A stretch of 64,000 bases of DNA from positions 4,549,717 to 4,613,716 of the forward strand of contig JAQFVV010000056.1 of assembly GCA_028023455.1 (NCBI GenBank), written 5' to 3'. Below are positions 9,488 through 20,202 of the stretch, one piece after another. Each line of letters begins with the position of its first letter. The stretch's first letter is position 1. The stretch is from Epiperipatus broadwayi (Eukaryota; Onychophora; Udeonychophora; Euonychophora; Peripatidae). A program made the translations under genes and the position numbers. The notes under the pieces were generated by a model. That model was not told the DNA's origin. It saw only the letters and a program-made list of their open reading frames with translations, and did no database searches.

Positions 9488-9675
9488 GCTTTTTCCAACT
9501 TGATTTTGGTGAGTCTGGCGACAAGACGCACTTGTCGTCCTCACTCACATATTTTAAAAATGCAAAGACTGTGATACCAGAACAGAACCAGCAAATGCTA
9601 CCTCCAAAATGTCAGACCGGTCTTCCAGGAAAGTCTCCGTGGGGAATTGCCAACGGGAACATGGACTCTTATACC
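9487..9675 (+). CDS. First exon of an unidentified host gene (coding part 9595-9675)
   Basis: The exon runs from the initiator to a splice donor at 9676 (ACC|GTAAGC). The first long in-frame ATG is at 9595 and gives 27 codons beginning MLPPKCQTGLPGKSPWGIA, ending in phase 0 at the donor. The frame is also open upstream to about 9473 without another ATG. A short upstream ORF (ATG at 9560, four codons) precedes the start, and the 5' UTR contains a stem-loop (9509-9544). Codon use is much less AT-biased than the surroundings. I do not recognise the protein from 27 residues and found no convincing downstream exon in the window; intron 1 may be very long, or the following exon may lie beyond 64 kb. 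A non-coding transcript is the alternative. Confidence 0.45.
9509..9544 (+). promoter_or_regulatory. 5' UTR stem-loop
   Basis: GTGAG (9509-9513) pairs with CTCAC (9540-9544), and CGACAAG (9519-9525) pairs with CTTGTCG (9531-9537). There is a small asymmetric internal loop and a 5-nt apical loop. It lies in the putative 5' UTR about 20 nt after the predicted start of transcription. It could affect scanning or bind a protein; it does not match the iron-response element loop. Confidence 0.4.
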
Positions 9676-11060
9676 GTAAGCAATAGAACTGAACAGTTGT
9701 TAAAATCATAACATTAATTAAGAACTTTAAAGATTGATAAGTAAATTTAAATTTTATAAAAGGAACTTTTCTCGGACTTATGTGTCAACTCAATTGATAA
9801 TTAAAAATTTTATATATGTTTGCGTTTGATAAAAAAAAATCATTTCCATTTATTATTTATTGTATTGATATTTATTGTTTAAATTTTAAATAATTTTGAA
9901 ATTTAAGTTGTTTATAGACGCTTGCATGGATTCGTTTGCGGTTAATTATATTTTGGTTTTCATATTTGATCAAAATATATAGACATTCGATAAAATAATG
10001 ATACCTTACGGTGAGTATCTAAAATGTATTTATTCGGATGTCTTTTAAGTTATTGGTGACAACGCAAGTATCTTATGGTGAATACTATTGGGTTACTTAT
10101 AAGTTTCCCTCTGCGATTGTCGGTATCAATAATTTTGTATTTTGATCGTTTATGTTTATTTTGAAATGTTTTTGACCGTGGAATCTATGTAACCGATCTA
10201 TAACCAACATTTTTAAACAAATCTGTGCGAACGTATTTAAATGTTAAAATTAAGTCGGGCGTGAATGGCTATATAGATTTGTAAAGTTATATTAGGGGAG
10301 GGTAATCTTAGGTTATTTGTGTCGTTGTTGAATTGGGTCAATGGATTGGATGTATTTGTGTAATTAGTAGATGTAGTATGAGTTTCGCTACGTGCAGAAT
10401 CGCTGTATACACCGCACCAACCCTTTGCCTATGGATGGGATTGTAAGTCGGCCAACAGGATCGCGGTCCCCTCCTATGGAGTTTTTATTTTATTGTTCTT
10501 CTTGCTATACAGACGTCATATTCCTGTATTAGACAAGAGTCAATGTTTTCTCAAACTATATTGTTCAGATGTCCGTTCCTGACAGTATAGTATCTTTGTG
10601 CTGTTGTATTTTCATGCTACATTGAATACATAAATGTATCGGATGGATTGATGCCAGTTTGACTGCGAATTTTAGCCTAAGGTTAAATAGGGATAGAATG
10701 TTTTATTTTCAAATGCAGATCTATGTAGTCTATTCATACTTAACAATCTAAATAAAAAAAAATTAAAATCATTGAAATTTATGTAAATGTAAATTTAAAG
10801 AGTAATCTAAAAATCAAAAAAAAAATGTTAAACCTATTCCTCGAATTTAGAATGATTTTATATGTGCGTAAATAAATATTTTTTATGTGTTAATTTCTGG
10901 CAGTGGCTTTTATTTTTTTAGATTTAAGATATAAAATTTATATTTTATTATCTCTGCTGCTCCACTGAGCTAGTGACTTGGGCTAACGATCTAAATATTT
11001 AAATAAAGTGGAATCTTAACAGCGCGTATCTGCCTACTCTATAAATTTTTCTAGGCTCAA
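9676..11060 (+). other. Start of putative intron 1, moderate complexity
   Basis: This follows the donor at 9676. It is less repetitive than neighbouring DNA, with several CpG-containing patches at 10180-10480. One possible short exon (ATG at about 10380, donor-like TTGTAAGT near 10440) is too weak to call. There are no ORFs above 60 codons and no recognisable transposon. Confidence 0.35.
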
Positions 11061-11063
11061 ATG

Positions 11064-11077
11064 CCTAGATGGCGCCC
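11064..11077. promoter_or_regulatory. CTCF-like core motif
   Basis: CCTAGATGGCGCCC contains the sequence CTAGATGGCGC, which fits the SYAGRKGGCRS core of the CTCF motif at every position. It sits beside a CTAGGC/GCCTAG hairpin and about 1.5 kb downstream of the putative promoter. A single motif match is weak evidence of binding; AGATGGCG also resembles YY1 sites. Confidence 0.25.
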
Positions 11078-12765
11078 TTGTAGAGCAGATATTGTGTTTG
11101 TGGTTAGTTTCGATCTTCACTTTCATTTCGATCGTTATAATATATATATATATTGTCATAATTTCAATGATCTAATATTAAAATAGTTGTTTGACTAATT
11201 ATTTTTTCATTGATTATTACTATATGATCTGAGAAATACAACTATATTTGATCCATATATACCAAGTTATGACTAGCAGAAAGTTGATATATATCTAATG
11301 TTAACTTTTGAGCACTCATTTTCACTAAAAACTGTGGCTTGCTTACTTCAGAAATAGTATGGTAGTTCTGCTGCTTTAAATCAATATTTTACTGTTATCT
11401 TAACTGAAATTAATGTAGGTATTTATTTATAATGCAATGTCTACAGTCATGTTTTTATTGATTTATTGGTTAGTCAATAAATATCAATGGTCTTTATTGT
11501 TTATGAGAGAAACAATCTTCTCCAAGTCATTACTTCATTGAAGTCTAGTTTTCACACAAATTTTTTGAAATAAAAAATATGATTTTTTTTCCTTGTTTAT
11601 TAAATATTTCTGATTATTCTTACACATTAATTGGTTGATAATTTTTTAATACAAAAAGAATACTCATGTACACTTCATTCAATTGTTTAATTTTTAAAAA
11701 TAGAAGTTAACAAACTTGACCATAATATTAACAAAGAAAATCACAGCATAGATTTGATCACACTTTATATAAAATTCATCCCATAACTTGTAATAATTAT
11801 AAACAGAATATCAGATTTCAAAGCAGAATTTGATAGATTTATCATAAGTTCACATTTGTTTGTTTTCATTTAAAAAAATTAAAATAAAAAATTATTCAAT
11901 AATTTTTTGAAGAATAATTCCTTTTACATCATTATATGGCATATTGCATGTTCTTATTTACATATCATTTGTTAAATATTTGCAAAGTGTAAATTGAATT
12001 TTTTAGAATATTTTTTGTTTCTAAAATTAAATTTTAAAAAGAAATCAAGTCCAATTTATTGAGTTTTAATATAAAATATTTTATACAGAAATGAAAAGTT
12101 GAGTATTTTCAAAAACTTCTACCAGATGTAAAATAGAAACTGTCAGATTTTGCAAATATCAAAAGTGTTAAAGTATAATATTTAAACCATTTTTAGTTAG
12201 AACATAAGGGTGTGTGTTATTTAATACAAATTGTATTTGAAAGATACAATGTGCTCATAAGACAGTGGTGGTATAGTTGTGAAAAGTATTTATATTTTGA
12301 GCATAGAAAGTATTGTTTGCAATGACTTGCAAATGTTTTGCAAAGTCAACTATTAAAGATTCTGATTAATTAATGTTATCATTTTGGATGTAGTTTTTTT
12401 TAGCCATATTCATGTTTCTGTTGTTTGAAAAAATGTATTCTTTATATTTTTGTATTTCTTTGTTTAATAATTTTCAGTTTGTAACTGAAAATAAATAAAA
12501 AATATGTATGTATAATCTAAATATAGTAAATGCAAATTTGCAAAGATTTGTTTTATTTTCTCATTTTAAAACATACTAATGAAGAATGTGACTTGTATAA
12601 ACATGCTACTTACACTGTAATATTTTTACTGCAATATCTGCAGAGTTAAAATTAAATTTGAAAATACTTACAAAGTTGTAGACACTTTTCTATATTTGAT
12701 TTTAGTTATATGGAATTTTTGATTTGTTTTTATATAAAAATGATATTATTTATAAATATATGGAT

Positions 12766-13310
12766 ATTTTAATATGTGAAAATATTTTCGTATTAGAAAA
12801 ATCACTGTCAAACATTAATAGACAGTAGTCAATGAAAATTGTTAACTGCAAATGTTTTTTGCATTTAAAAAGGTACTTCTAAATGCCATCATTTGGTGTT
12901 ATATAGAGACTAAAGTGCCACAATATTTATTTAAGATTTAATGAAATAAAGTTCACAATCTTTCACATATTCCTTATTATTCATAGCCTGCTTTACCAAA
13001 CAGATAATATAAAATAATAATTTAATTTTTAATTAACAGATGTTATTGTTTAAATATTTTAATATGGGAAATATCTGTTTTATTTTCATATTAGAAATGT
13101 CACTGTTAGATGTTAATAGACATTGATCACTAAAAATCATAAGTTGTAAATTCTTTTTGTATTCAAAAGAGTACCTTTCTAAATATCACCAAGGGATTGC
13201 ATTTAGAAGAAGTACCCTTTTGAATGCAAAAACATGTACAGTTTACTATTTTTATTGATTATATGATGGTGATATTTTTAACATGCAAATATAACAGATA
13301 TCTGTTCAAA
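12766..13310. repeat. Diverged repeat family: two direct copies and one inverted
   Basis: Segments 12766-12900 and 13056-13190 are direct copies. Both run from TTTTAATATG through a CACTGT...AATAGACA block to a stretch ending in a TTCTAAAT motif. Segment 13190-13310 carries the same end block in inverted orientation (GCATTTAGAAGAAGTACCC...). Together they look like nested or tandem foldback elements of unknown superfamily. Confidence 0.5.
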
Positions 13311-14099
13311 ATTATTAATTTATAGTATATGTATATATAAGTATGTGTGTATATATAGGTTGCAACAGCAGACAAAATTCATCTTGAGATAGAAAATATG
13401 TGTAATTGATAATATCATGAAATAGAAAACATGGTTGCTGCAGAAAACAAGCAGTTACTAACTGTCAAATTAAGTCATAATAAAAACATGTGATCATCTC
13501 TTACTTTTACTCTATATTTAATTATTTTATTTCATTGAATAATTAATACTAAACTGCCTTGAAACTCTATTATTAATTTCTTTACGCTACAGAATTTTAA
13601 CATTATAGTTATTTTTTTAAAGAAAATTATTTCTTGTAATTATTTTTTTTTTACAAATTTATAAAAATATTAATAACAAAAAAGGGAGATTGTTTTAATC
13701 TTCTATGTTTATATAGTTATTAGCCTGGCCACCCGACAATGTTAAAGTTGCTGCTTTCTCATTAGCAGATTAACAAACAACTTTGGAAGGTAAATGGAAT
13801 GATACATGAATAAGTAATAAGAAATTTTAACTAAAGATGTCATGTAACTAGGGATGATTCTGTCTCCCTAGTGCATTTTCTCCTCCATCTTTTCACTTAC
13901 TGATTACTTCCATGAACATCATGAAGGTAGCAACTAAAAATTTTGTCACAATTTATAGCTCATTGAAACAGAAGAGCAGTCATTATTTCATTTAACTAAT
14001 CAATAATAAATTTTATGCATTAATTTTGCACTAGTTTTGTTTAGAGGTTTTTAAGATTATTTTATATGTGTGCGTTTGTGCTTATATATTTTTGCATTT

Positions 14100-14110
14100 A
14101 ATTATCTATC

Positions 14111-14146
<36 letters not shown>

Positions 14147-14157
14147 GATAGATAATT
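14100..14157. repeat. Perfect AT-rich palindrome
   Basis: AATTATCTATCTTGAAT, an (AT)n core, then ATTCAAGATAGATAATT. It is 58 bp, fully self-complementary and likely to extrude a cruciform. A shorter related (AT)n-flanked GAATAT piece follows to about 14182. Confidence 0.8.
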
Positions 14158-14639
14158 ATATATATTGAATATATATATATATATACATACTTGTGTACAA
14201 AGGACTTTATGATGTATTGATCTTAAAAAGGTTTTCAGATAATTGAAAATTTCCAAGCAAACTCATATTTTTCAAATAGTTAAAGTAGGAACCAATCCAA
14301 CTAACTACTAGTTAATGAGCAATAAATGAGTATATAACAATTCTTAGCTAGAAAATTGAAAAAATAAAAAGTATAACCTGTGCCACTACTGCCAGATTTA
14401 GACTTGATGGGGCCCTAGGCTATATAATGCCCTGAGCCCTAACATTTTAAATTACAGCAGCTAATCTCAGAAAAACTTTAAAATATATACACCTTTTAAA
14501 TATATTGTTGGTTTAATTTTTATTAAAAGAAATAATAAAGAATGTGTTTTCAAAATCACAGTTATTATTATGTTATATAATCCTCTAAAAGGCTCTACGT
14601 CCCAACTTAAAACATTTTTTTTTAATTTGCAAATGCAAA

Positions 14640-15746
14640 ATTATTGATTACGTCATCTAAAGATATGCTGAATAACGTATTGCTTTCTATACTCATGATG
14701 CTAAATGCAGACAATTTTTCTTGAGGCATAATTGCTCTCAGATCATTGATCATTTTTTATTCTCTTTAGCTGTGAAAATCTTTCTCCTGAACAATTTATT
14801 ACCGTTAGACATAGGAATAGTTTTAATATTGCTTCAACATTATAGAAAACTAACTGAATCTTGTCCTGAAAGATGATTAGATACAGAATTTTGTGTTGAA
14901 TTTCTCTTTCAGGATAATTCTGCTTGACATAATTATGAGAATACCTCAGTTCACTTGTATGGTTAATATCAATATTGTGTGGATAGTCTTTCATTTAGTT
15001 ATCTACTGATTTACCTAGCTATCCTTTTGAAGCTTCTAAATAAACTAAAAATGGAAAAAAAATATTTTCAACATAATTGTAGATTGTTGTTCTTTTTGTT
15101 TAATTTGCCTCAAGTCTGTCTATAATATAAATGAAGGATTTCACTTGAAATTCGTATCAGCATCATGTAACAGCTTTATCATTAGCTTGTTTTTTTCTCA
15201 ACTTCTTTCTTCAGAATTATACTCTACAATGGGAAAACTAGAATTAGCTTCTTCAATATCATCAAATTTTTTTTTGATTATTTTTAACATAATGAGAAAG
15301 TGATGTTTACAGATTTGCACATGCTGTAAGTGCAATCTTTGGAAGCTGGAGAGTCAGACTGGTTTTGTGAAATTCTTCTAGTGAATTATTCCATAAAAGT
15401 AGCATAAAAACAAACTCTAGTTCCTCCATTTTTTCCAGAAGACTATTTATTAGCTTGTAATCTTGTAATTCTTTTTCATTCACATTAGCATATGCTTTAG
15501 TTCATCTATGATTAACTTATAATTCACATATATGACAGACATTGCTTTGCCATGTTCTTTTTTCTTAGTGTCAGAATTTCTCTTTGATACTCTGGTAACT
15601 GAGCCTGTTTTCAAAGAAGATAACATCAGACTCTTTTTGTAGAAGATGAAAAGAAAGTGTATAGCTCTTAAATAATAAGTTTACTGCATCTAAAAAGCAA
15701 TCTATTGTCACACAGCCAACAAGATTTGGTGAATATCCAGAAAATG

Positions 15747-15824
<78 letters not shown>

Positions 15825-16640
15825 GCTTGTTTAACTCAAGGATTTTGTTGCATTCCATTGTATTTAACAGCCATATTTGCTGCATTATCATATGACTGTT
15901 CACAACACTTGATGAAATCAACTCTGCAATCCTTAGATAATTCACCACCATATCCATCATACCTTGATGACTGAGATTTTCCAACTCTATGAAAGTTAGA
16001 AAATGTTTAACAGGTAAACAATCACCAGGTGATACATATCTTACTATAACAGTTAGTTGATTCATGTGGGAAAGATCTGGTGTAGAGTCCACAGAAAAAC
16101 TGAAGTAACCTGCTTTTCTCAGATCATTCAAAATTAATTCTCTTATTTTATTAGCCTGTCTTTGATAAATAGGAAGGTAATCCAGATACTTTGTTTTCAT
16201 AGTATTTTATGTAATTGAAAAGAAGTGGATCAAACTTAGGAATCAATTCCATCAAACCAAGGTAGTTACTATTATTTGATTCAAAAGTTTTATTGTCTCC
16301 TCAAAAAGCCAGACAACATTCTGCTAATATGCATATCACTGCAACAACACACTCAGGCACCTTCCTCCAGTAAAGCTGTTTTTTAAGGTCAAACCATGCT
16401 TTCTTGTCAAGTATATAAGCAAAGCTCTTTTATGATCATCAGAGTTTTCATGACTTTGAATGACTCTGGAATTTCACCAGCCAGAAAATCCATCAGAAGC
16501 TAGTGATATAGTTAATGTTAAAAATAGTTTACAGACAACACAAGCCATTGCCGATCGTATGCTTTACCATTAACTTTTCTGTTCTGAAAAATACCTTTTG
16601 AACAATATCTAACCTGATGTTTGAATGAATGCTTAGAGTT
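14640..16640 (-). pseudogene. hAT transposase pseudogene (zinc finger MYM-type 1-like)
   Basis: Pieces on minus match the ZMYM1-like transposase in order. An N-terminal TTF-type zinc-finger-like segment is near 16640-16540 (RYCSKGIFQNRKVNGKAYDRQW). The DUF4371/RNase H-like region is at 16200-15830: FSFSVDSTPDLSHMNQLTVI gives the first catalytic Asp context, followed by RYVSPGDCLPVKHFLTFIEL. A SPNLVGCVTIDCFLDAVNLL block (about 15720-15660) corresponds to the usual H-S-L-N-L-V-G helix. The C-terminal dimerisation region is at 14994-14640 (GERFSQLKRIKND, then LRAIMPQEKLSAFSIMSIES after a 1-nt frameshift). An (AT)n tract has expanded inside the coding region at 15749-15821, and multiple stops and frameshifts make it non-functional. 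Confidence 0.78.
15749..15821. repeat. (AT)n microsatellite inside the hAT gene
   Basis: About 36 AT units with one ACC-type interruption at 15791. It lies within the former transposase reading frame, where it keeps the frame open as an Ile-Tyr alternation that has no counterpart in the family. Confidence 0.95.
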
Positions 16641-16710
16641 TCTAAATGGATCATTCTAGTGCTGACACTCTGATGGACTTTTTAATATATAGTATGAGAG
16701 TTCATTCTCT

Positions 16711-16984
16711 GTGAAAACCCTCCATTGACCAAAATCACTGAGTTTCGAGAATTTTATTGTTTCAATTGTAGATTTTGAAACAGTACCCATGCTCACACTG
16801 GGATAAATTTCAATATTCCCATCAACTGATATTCCAGATCCTATGATGTGAAAACCCTCCATTGACCAAAATCACTGAGTTTTGAGAATTTTATTGTTTC
16901 AATTGTAGATTTTGAAACAATACCCATGCTCACACTGGCATACATTTCAATATTCCCATCAACTGATATTCCAGATCCTATGAT
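16711..16984. repeat. Tandem duplication, 137-bp unit, two copies
   Basis: Copy 1 is 16711-16847 and copy 2 is 16848-16984, both beginning GTGAAAACCCTCC and ending CCTATGAT. They differ at about four positions. The duplication is in the N-terminal part of the hAT pseudogene; 137 is not a multiple of three, so it disrupted the frame. Confidence 0.93.
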
Positions 16985-17210
16985 ACCAGTCAACCGGCTA
17001 TTGTTGTTTTGAACTTTGATCATTTCCTTGGGTTTGTGGATCATCTTCCATTCAAATATCTGCCAAGTTTTAGTAATGTTTTGAGTTTATCTTCAAACTT
17101 CTGGTTCTTTTTCTCTTCTCATATTCACTTTCAAATGTCCACTTCATTGTATGGTTGGAAACAGAATAGCAAAAATAAATATTAGAAATAAAAGATTATA
17201 AACATGAAAA

Positions 17211-17240
17211 GTAATATATATATATATATATATATATTAC
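17211..17240. repeat. Palindromic (AT)n
   Basis: GTAATAT...ATATTAC, 30 bp, a perfect inverted repeat inside the hAT element. Confidence 0.85.
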
Positions 17241-17660
17241 AGATAACATAGAATACCATGTTAGCTTCTTGGCACCTTTGAATATAAAAGATGTGGAAAA
17301 ATATTTTAATATCCATATGTTATCATTAACAGATAATGACAAAAGACATATAATATATGTTTACTTTACAGCATACACTGAAAGTGACTGAAATGATCCA
17401 AATTAATAAAAGGTGGAAGTTGACGTACATAAAGATAATTATTTTATTCAATTTAAATAGGCTACAAGTTAGAATAAATAAAAGCCTGTGGTAATATACA
17501 CAAAATAATATTAATAAAATTAGGAAATTTCTGGGGAATTTGTTTTTAATTAAAAGAAAATTGCATTTGTGAAAAAAATAGGGATTTATTGAGACCCCGC
17601 AAATTGTCAGGCCCTAAGCTGTAGCTTATTTATCTACATAAATCTGGCGCTGCCTGCCAC

Positions 17661-18067
17661 ATAATAATTGATCATTTCTCTATAATATTTGTATTTCTGA
17701 CTATATATTTGTTCACTTATATACATTTAGAAGATTTTCATGGAGTTGTAAATGTAATTATTCCTAATTTAACGGGTATTTTTTGTCATTATCAAAATTT
17801 ATCTACTGAATAAGCAGAGAATTCGCATTAAAATTATTCATAGTTACGTCTAATAGTCTGTGAAAATCTCCTAATTATTATAATTTTTTATTGAAGAGTT
17901 TTGTTAAATTATTATGTATTTTGGAAATAGTTATAATTTTATTTTCACATAAACAAAATATTAATGACTGATTCCATTTCTTTTATATCATCTAAGAAAA
18001 TAAATTAAAAGCAGATTCATTTTTGATTTAAAAGATTTATATGAAGTCTGTTGCTAAATGGGATGAC
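17661..18067. other. AT-rich spacer
   Basis: DNA between the hAT element and PLE D. I see no gene or recognisable repeat. Confidence 0.4.
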
Positions 18068-18417
18068 TCAGTTGATAATGGCCATTATTGATTGTAAAAA
18101 AAAAAGGTCCAAGAGCATAAATGAAAGGTGTGAATTAAAGAAGATTAACAACATTTGGAAGAAGCTATTGGAAGAGAAAATAAATTTAAAACTTCTCAAC
18201 CAATAGAATTTAAATATGAGGAGAAAGAAAACAATAAAAACGATTTTAAATCTCACACGCATTCTTATGATTTGAGAAAGAGGACGCTCTGAGGAAGGTA
18301 CTTGATATTGTACTGAAACGTCAGCATTTAGCTTTTTCACTACAAAGGAATATCCCGCAAATAGTAATAATAATATGACATATATATATATATTTAATCT
18401 GTTCATGGTTATTAAGG
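18068..18417 (+). mobile_element. Probable pLTR piece of PLE D
   Basis: Non-coding stretch that ends with a hammerhead-like motif (18289-18322) and a short AT run, immediately before the truncated RT of PLE D. By analogy with element A, whose pLTR precedes the ORF, I interpret it as a 5' pLTR fragment. There is no second copy in the window to prove this. Confidence 0.4.
18289..18322 (+). ncRNA. Hammerhead ribozyme-like motif, PLE D (best match)
   Basis: CTGAGGA matches the hammerhead box CUGANGA exactly. Helix II is AGGTAC/GTACT with one bulged G and an 8-nt loop. Box 2 is GAAA, followed by ACGT overlapping its last A, a palindromic mini helix III, and then C. This gives the classic GAAACGUC with cleavage expected after C at 18322. 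GCT just upstream (18286-18288) can pair with AGC just downstream (18323-18325) as the base of helix I. Longer-range helix I pairing is imperfect. Confidence 0.6.
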
Positions 18418-19740
18418 ACTTTCTATGAGTTCTTCTCTACCATATGTTATTACTGATCTTTTCATAAATAATTTTGAGAATCTAGTATTAAATACAGCTA
18501 GTAAGAGACATATTTGCATCAGATATATGGAAGATACATTATGTACTCTCATCGAATTGATGCTTTGAATTCTATTTTTGTTTTTGTTTATTTAAGAATA
18601 AGAAAAATGTAGAATTTCCAATTAAACAAGTAATATGTTTAAATGCTGTAAAATGCAGGCAATCTTCTTGAAAATGGTCAGCCAATTAATATTACAATCT
18701 GTACATAGCTTCACCATTGCCTACATTTTAGTGCATTTAGACAGATTACATGTTTTTTTAATAGAAGACATCCAAATATTAAGTTTACCATGGAAGTAAA
18801 AAATAACAAAATACTCTTTTCTAGATGTTTTAATTGCTAGAAAACTTGTTGATTTTTTATTAATATCTGTTTACAGAAAATCCATCTATACAAAGAGATA
18901 TCTCAATTTTAAATCTCATCATGATTCTGCTTATATTTTTTTGTGACAAAAAATCTTTTTATGAGAGCATAGAAGTTGTCTGATGTTGCTCAAGAAATAG
19001 AACTAACCAAAAATATGTATTTTACTTTATAATGGTTACAATATAGACATTATATATAAAGGTTAGCACTGATATCAAAAAGAAAAGAAATGATAAAATT
19101 GGTAACTCAACTAGTTATAAAGTTATTTTACTTTATATTAATGAAGTCCCTGAAAAAATCATTAGCAATCAATCTTATTTCAATATTAAGACTACCTTTT
19201 CCACTAGTTAAATCATTTTTTTCATAAACCTAAAAACCAGAGTTTTTTTAGAATCGCAAGAAGTCTAAGAACTTCCATATTCACAGAACCCAAAAAGTTA
19301 TGTAGGTCAATCAAATAGACATATTAGTGTCAGAGTTAGAGAACATAAAAATGCCTTCAATCAAAAGTTGATTACACCAGCTTTTACATATTGCATTTTT
19401 ACTAAGGCTGTAAACCTCAAGAATATGCGTGTGATAATGCGCATATTCTTGAGGTTTACAGCCTTAGTAAATATTACTTACTTAATCAATATGCGTTTAA
19501 ATAAATTTATATTGCATTTTTTAGAAATTGGTCACACATCTGACCTTGAACTAAAATTATAAGTGGCAATTGTAATATTGAAAACATCAAGTGATTTAAA
19601 CAAATTATAAAGCACAATGTATTCCAGACTTGTGGAGGCCACTTATTTTATTTATTTTTTCTAAAATCAACATGGAATCAATTGATTGTAAAACAGAAGA
19701 GAGTAATTTTTTTTGTTATTCCACCAATTTTGAATGATCA
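18418..19740 (+). pseudogene. Penelope-like element D, 5'-truncated and degenerate
   Basis: Starting at RT motif B, the plus strand encodes in broken frames PYVITDLFINNFENLVL (the usual 'spvlAnlfme.fE' block). RYMEDTLCTLIE follows, a degenerate RYVDD box with D-to-E. Around 18760-18920 come HPNIKFTMEVKNNKI and then VYRKSIYTKRYLNFKSHH after frameshifts. These are diagnostic of Neptune/Poseidon-like PLEs and unlike element A. The GIY-YIG domain follows at about 19280-19560: SYVGQSNRHISVRVREHKNA and, after an insertion, HFLEIGHTSDLE. Many stops are present. A ~110-bp insertion containing a perfect hairpin interrupts the endonuclease (19398-19510). Confidence 0.75.
19398..19471. repeat. Perfect 32-bp-arm hairpin inserted in PLE D
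   Basis: The arms 19398-19429 and 19440-19471 are exact reverse complements (TTTACTAAGGCTGTAAACCT... and its complement) around a 10-nt loop. The hairpin lies in a ~110-bp insertion bounded by the direct repeat ATATTGCATTTTT (19388-19400 and 19510-19522), which looks like a target-site duplication. The surrounding PLE is old, yet the arms are identical. Confidence 0.9.
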
Positions 19741-19972
19741 ACCATCAAATATGTATAAGAATGATTACTCTACTTCATTCTTAATCTCATTATTACTTAT
19801 GTCATAATAGTTCTGCATTAAGACCTTGATAAGAATGAATGTTATTTCATTGAAATTTTGGAAATTAAAACAAATAATACACAGTATAACTCAAATAAGA
19901 CTTTATATATAATAATAAAACTAATAAGTATAATGGTAATTAACTATTATATACAGTCTTTCAATCCACAAA

Positions 19973-20005
19973 AGTACTTTCAGTTAATTCCTTAACCCTC
20001 CTCAA
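19973..20005 (-). ncRNA. Hammerhead-like motif, PLE E left arm
   Basis: On minus, TTGAGGA is followed by a GTTAA/TTAAC hairpin, T, then GAAA with palindrome AGTACT and T. Box 1 differs from CUGANGA only at the first base. Helix III is identical to that of PLE A, although the 3' regions are otherwise not alike. Confidence 0.5.
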
Positions 20006-20202
20006 CAGCCATTAAATTCAAAAAACAAAATGGAAGCAAACATCATCAGCTCAAATCCTATAAATCCCAATTAGCAGCTTGTCTAAATAGAAATAAAATG
20101 AATATAATTAATAGAAAAGCTGCTAATGTTAAAGTTCAGGATTCATGGGATTTGAATTGATGAGGATGCTTGTTGCATTTTGTTTTTTGAATTTAATGAT
20201 AG

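Larger units (their letters stand above)
11078..14378. other. AT-rich intron-like DNA with diverged repeats
   Basis: No coding region is seen. It contains a short palindromic (AT)n region at 11143-11153, two diverged direct repeats with an inverted third copy (12766-13310, listed separately) and a perfect AT palindrome at 14100-14157. Confidence 0.45.
14387..17652 (-). mobile_element. Decayed hAT transposon (ZMYM/DUF4371 type) with TIRs
   Basis: Terminal inverted repeats share GCCAGATTTA at the left (14387-14400) and its complement TAAATCTGGCGCTG at the right (17639-17652). Both are followed inward by GGGCCCTAGGC / GGCCCTAAGC-type subterminal blocks, typical of hAT ends. Flanking 8-mers TGTGCCAC (14379-14386) and CCTGCCAC (17653-17660) match at 6 of 8 positions and are probably an old target-site duplication. 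The interior encodes a fragmented transposase on minus. Length (about 3.3 kb) is normal for an autonomous member, so this is a full-length but dead copy. Confidence 0.7.

Noticed and set aside
10380-10450. Possible second exon with donor-like TTGTAAGT
   Set aside because: No acceptor with a convincing pyrimidine tract and only about 20 codons; not enough to call.
10950-11000. tRNA A-box-like TAGCTCAGTGG on minus
   Set aside because: No B box at the expected distance and no cloverleaf; not a tRNA gene.
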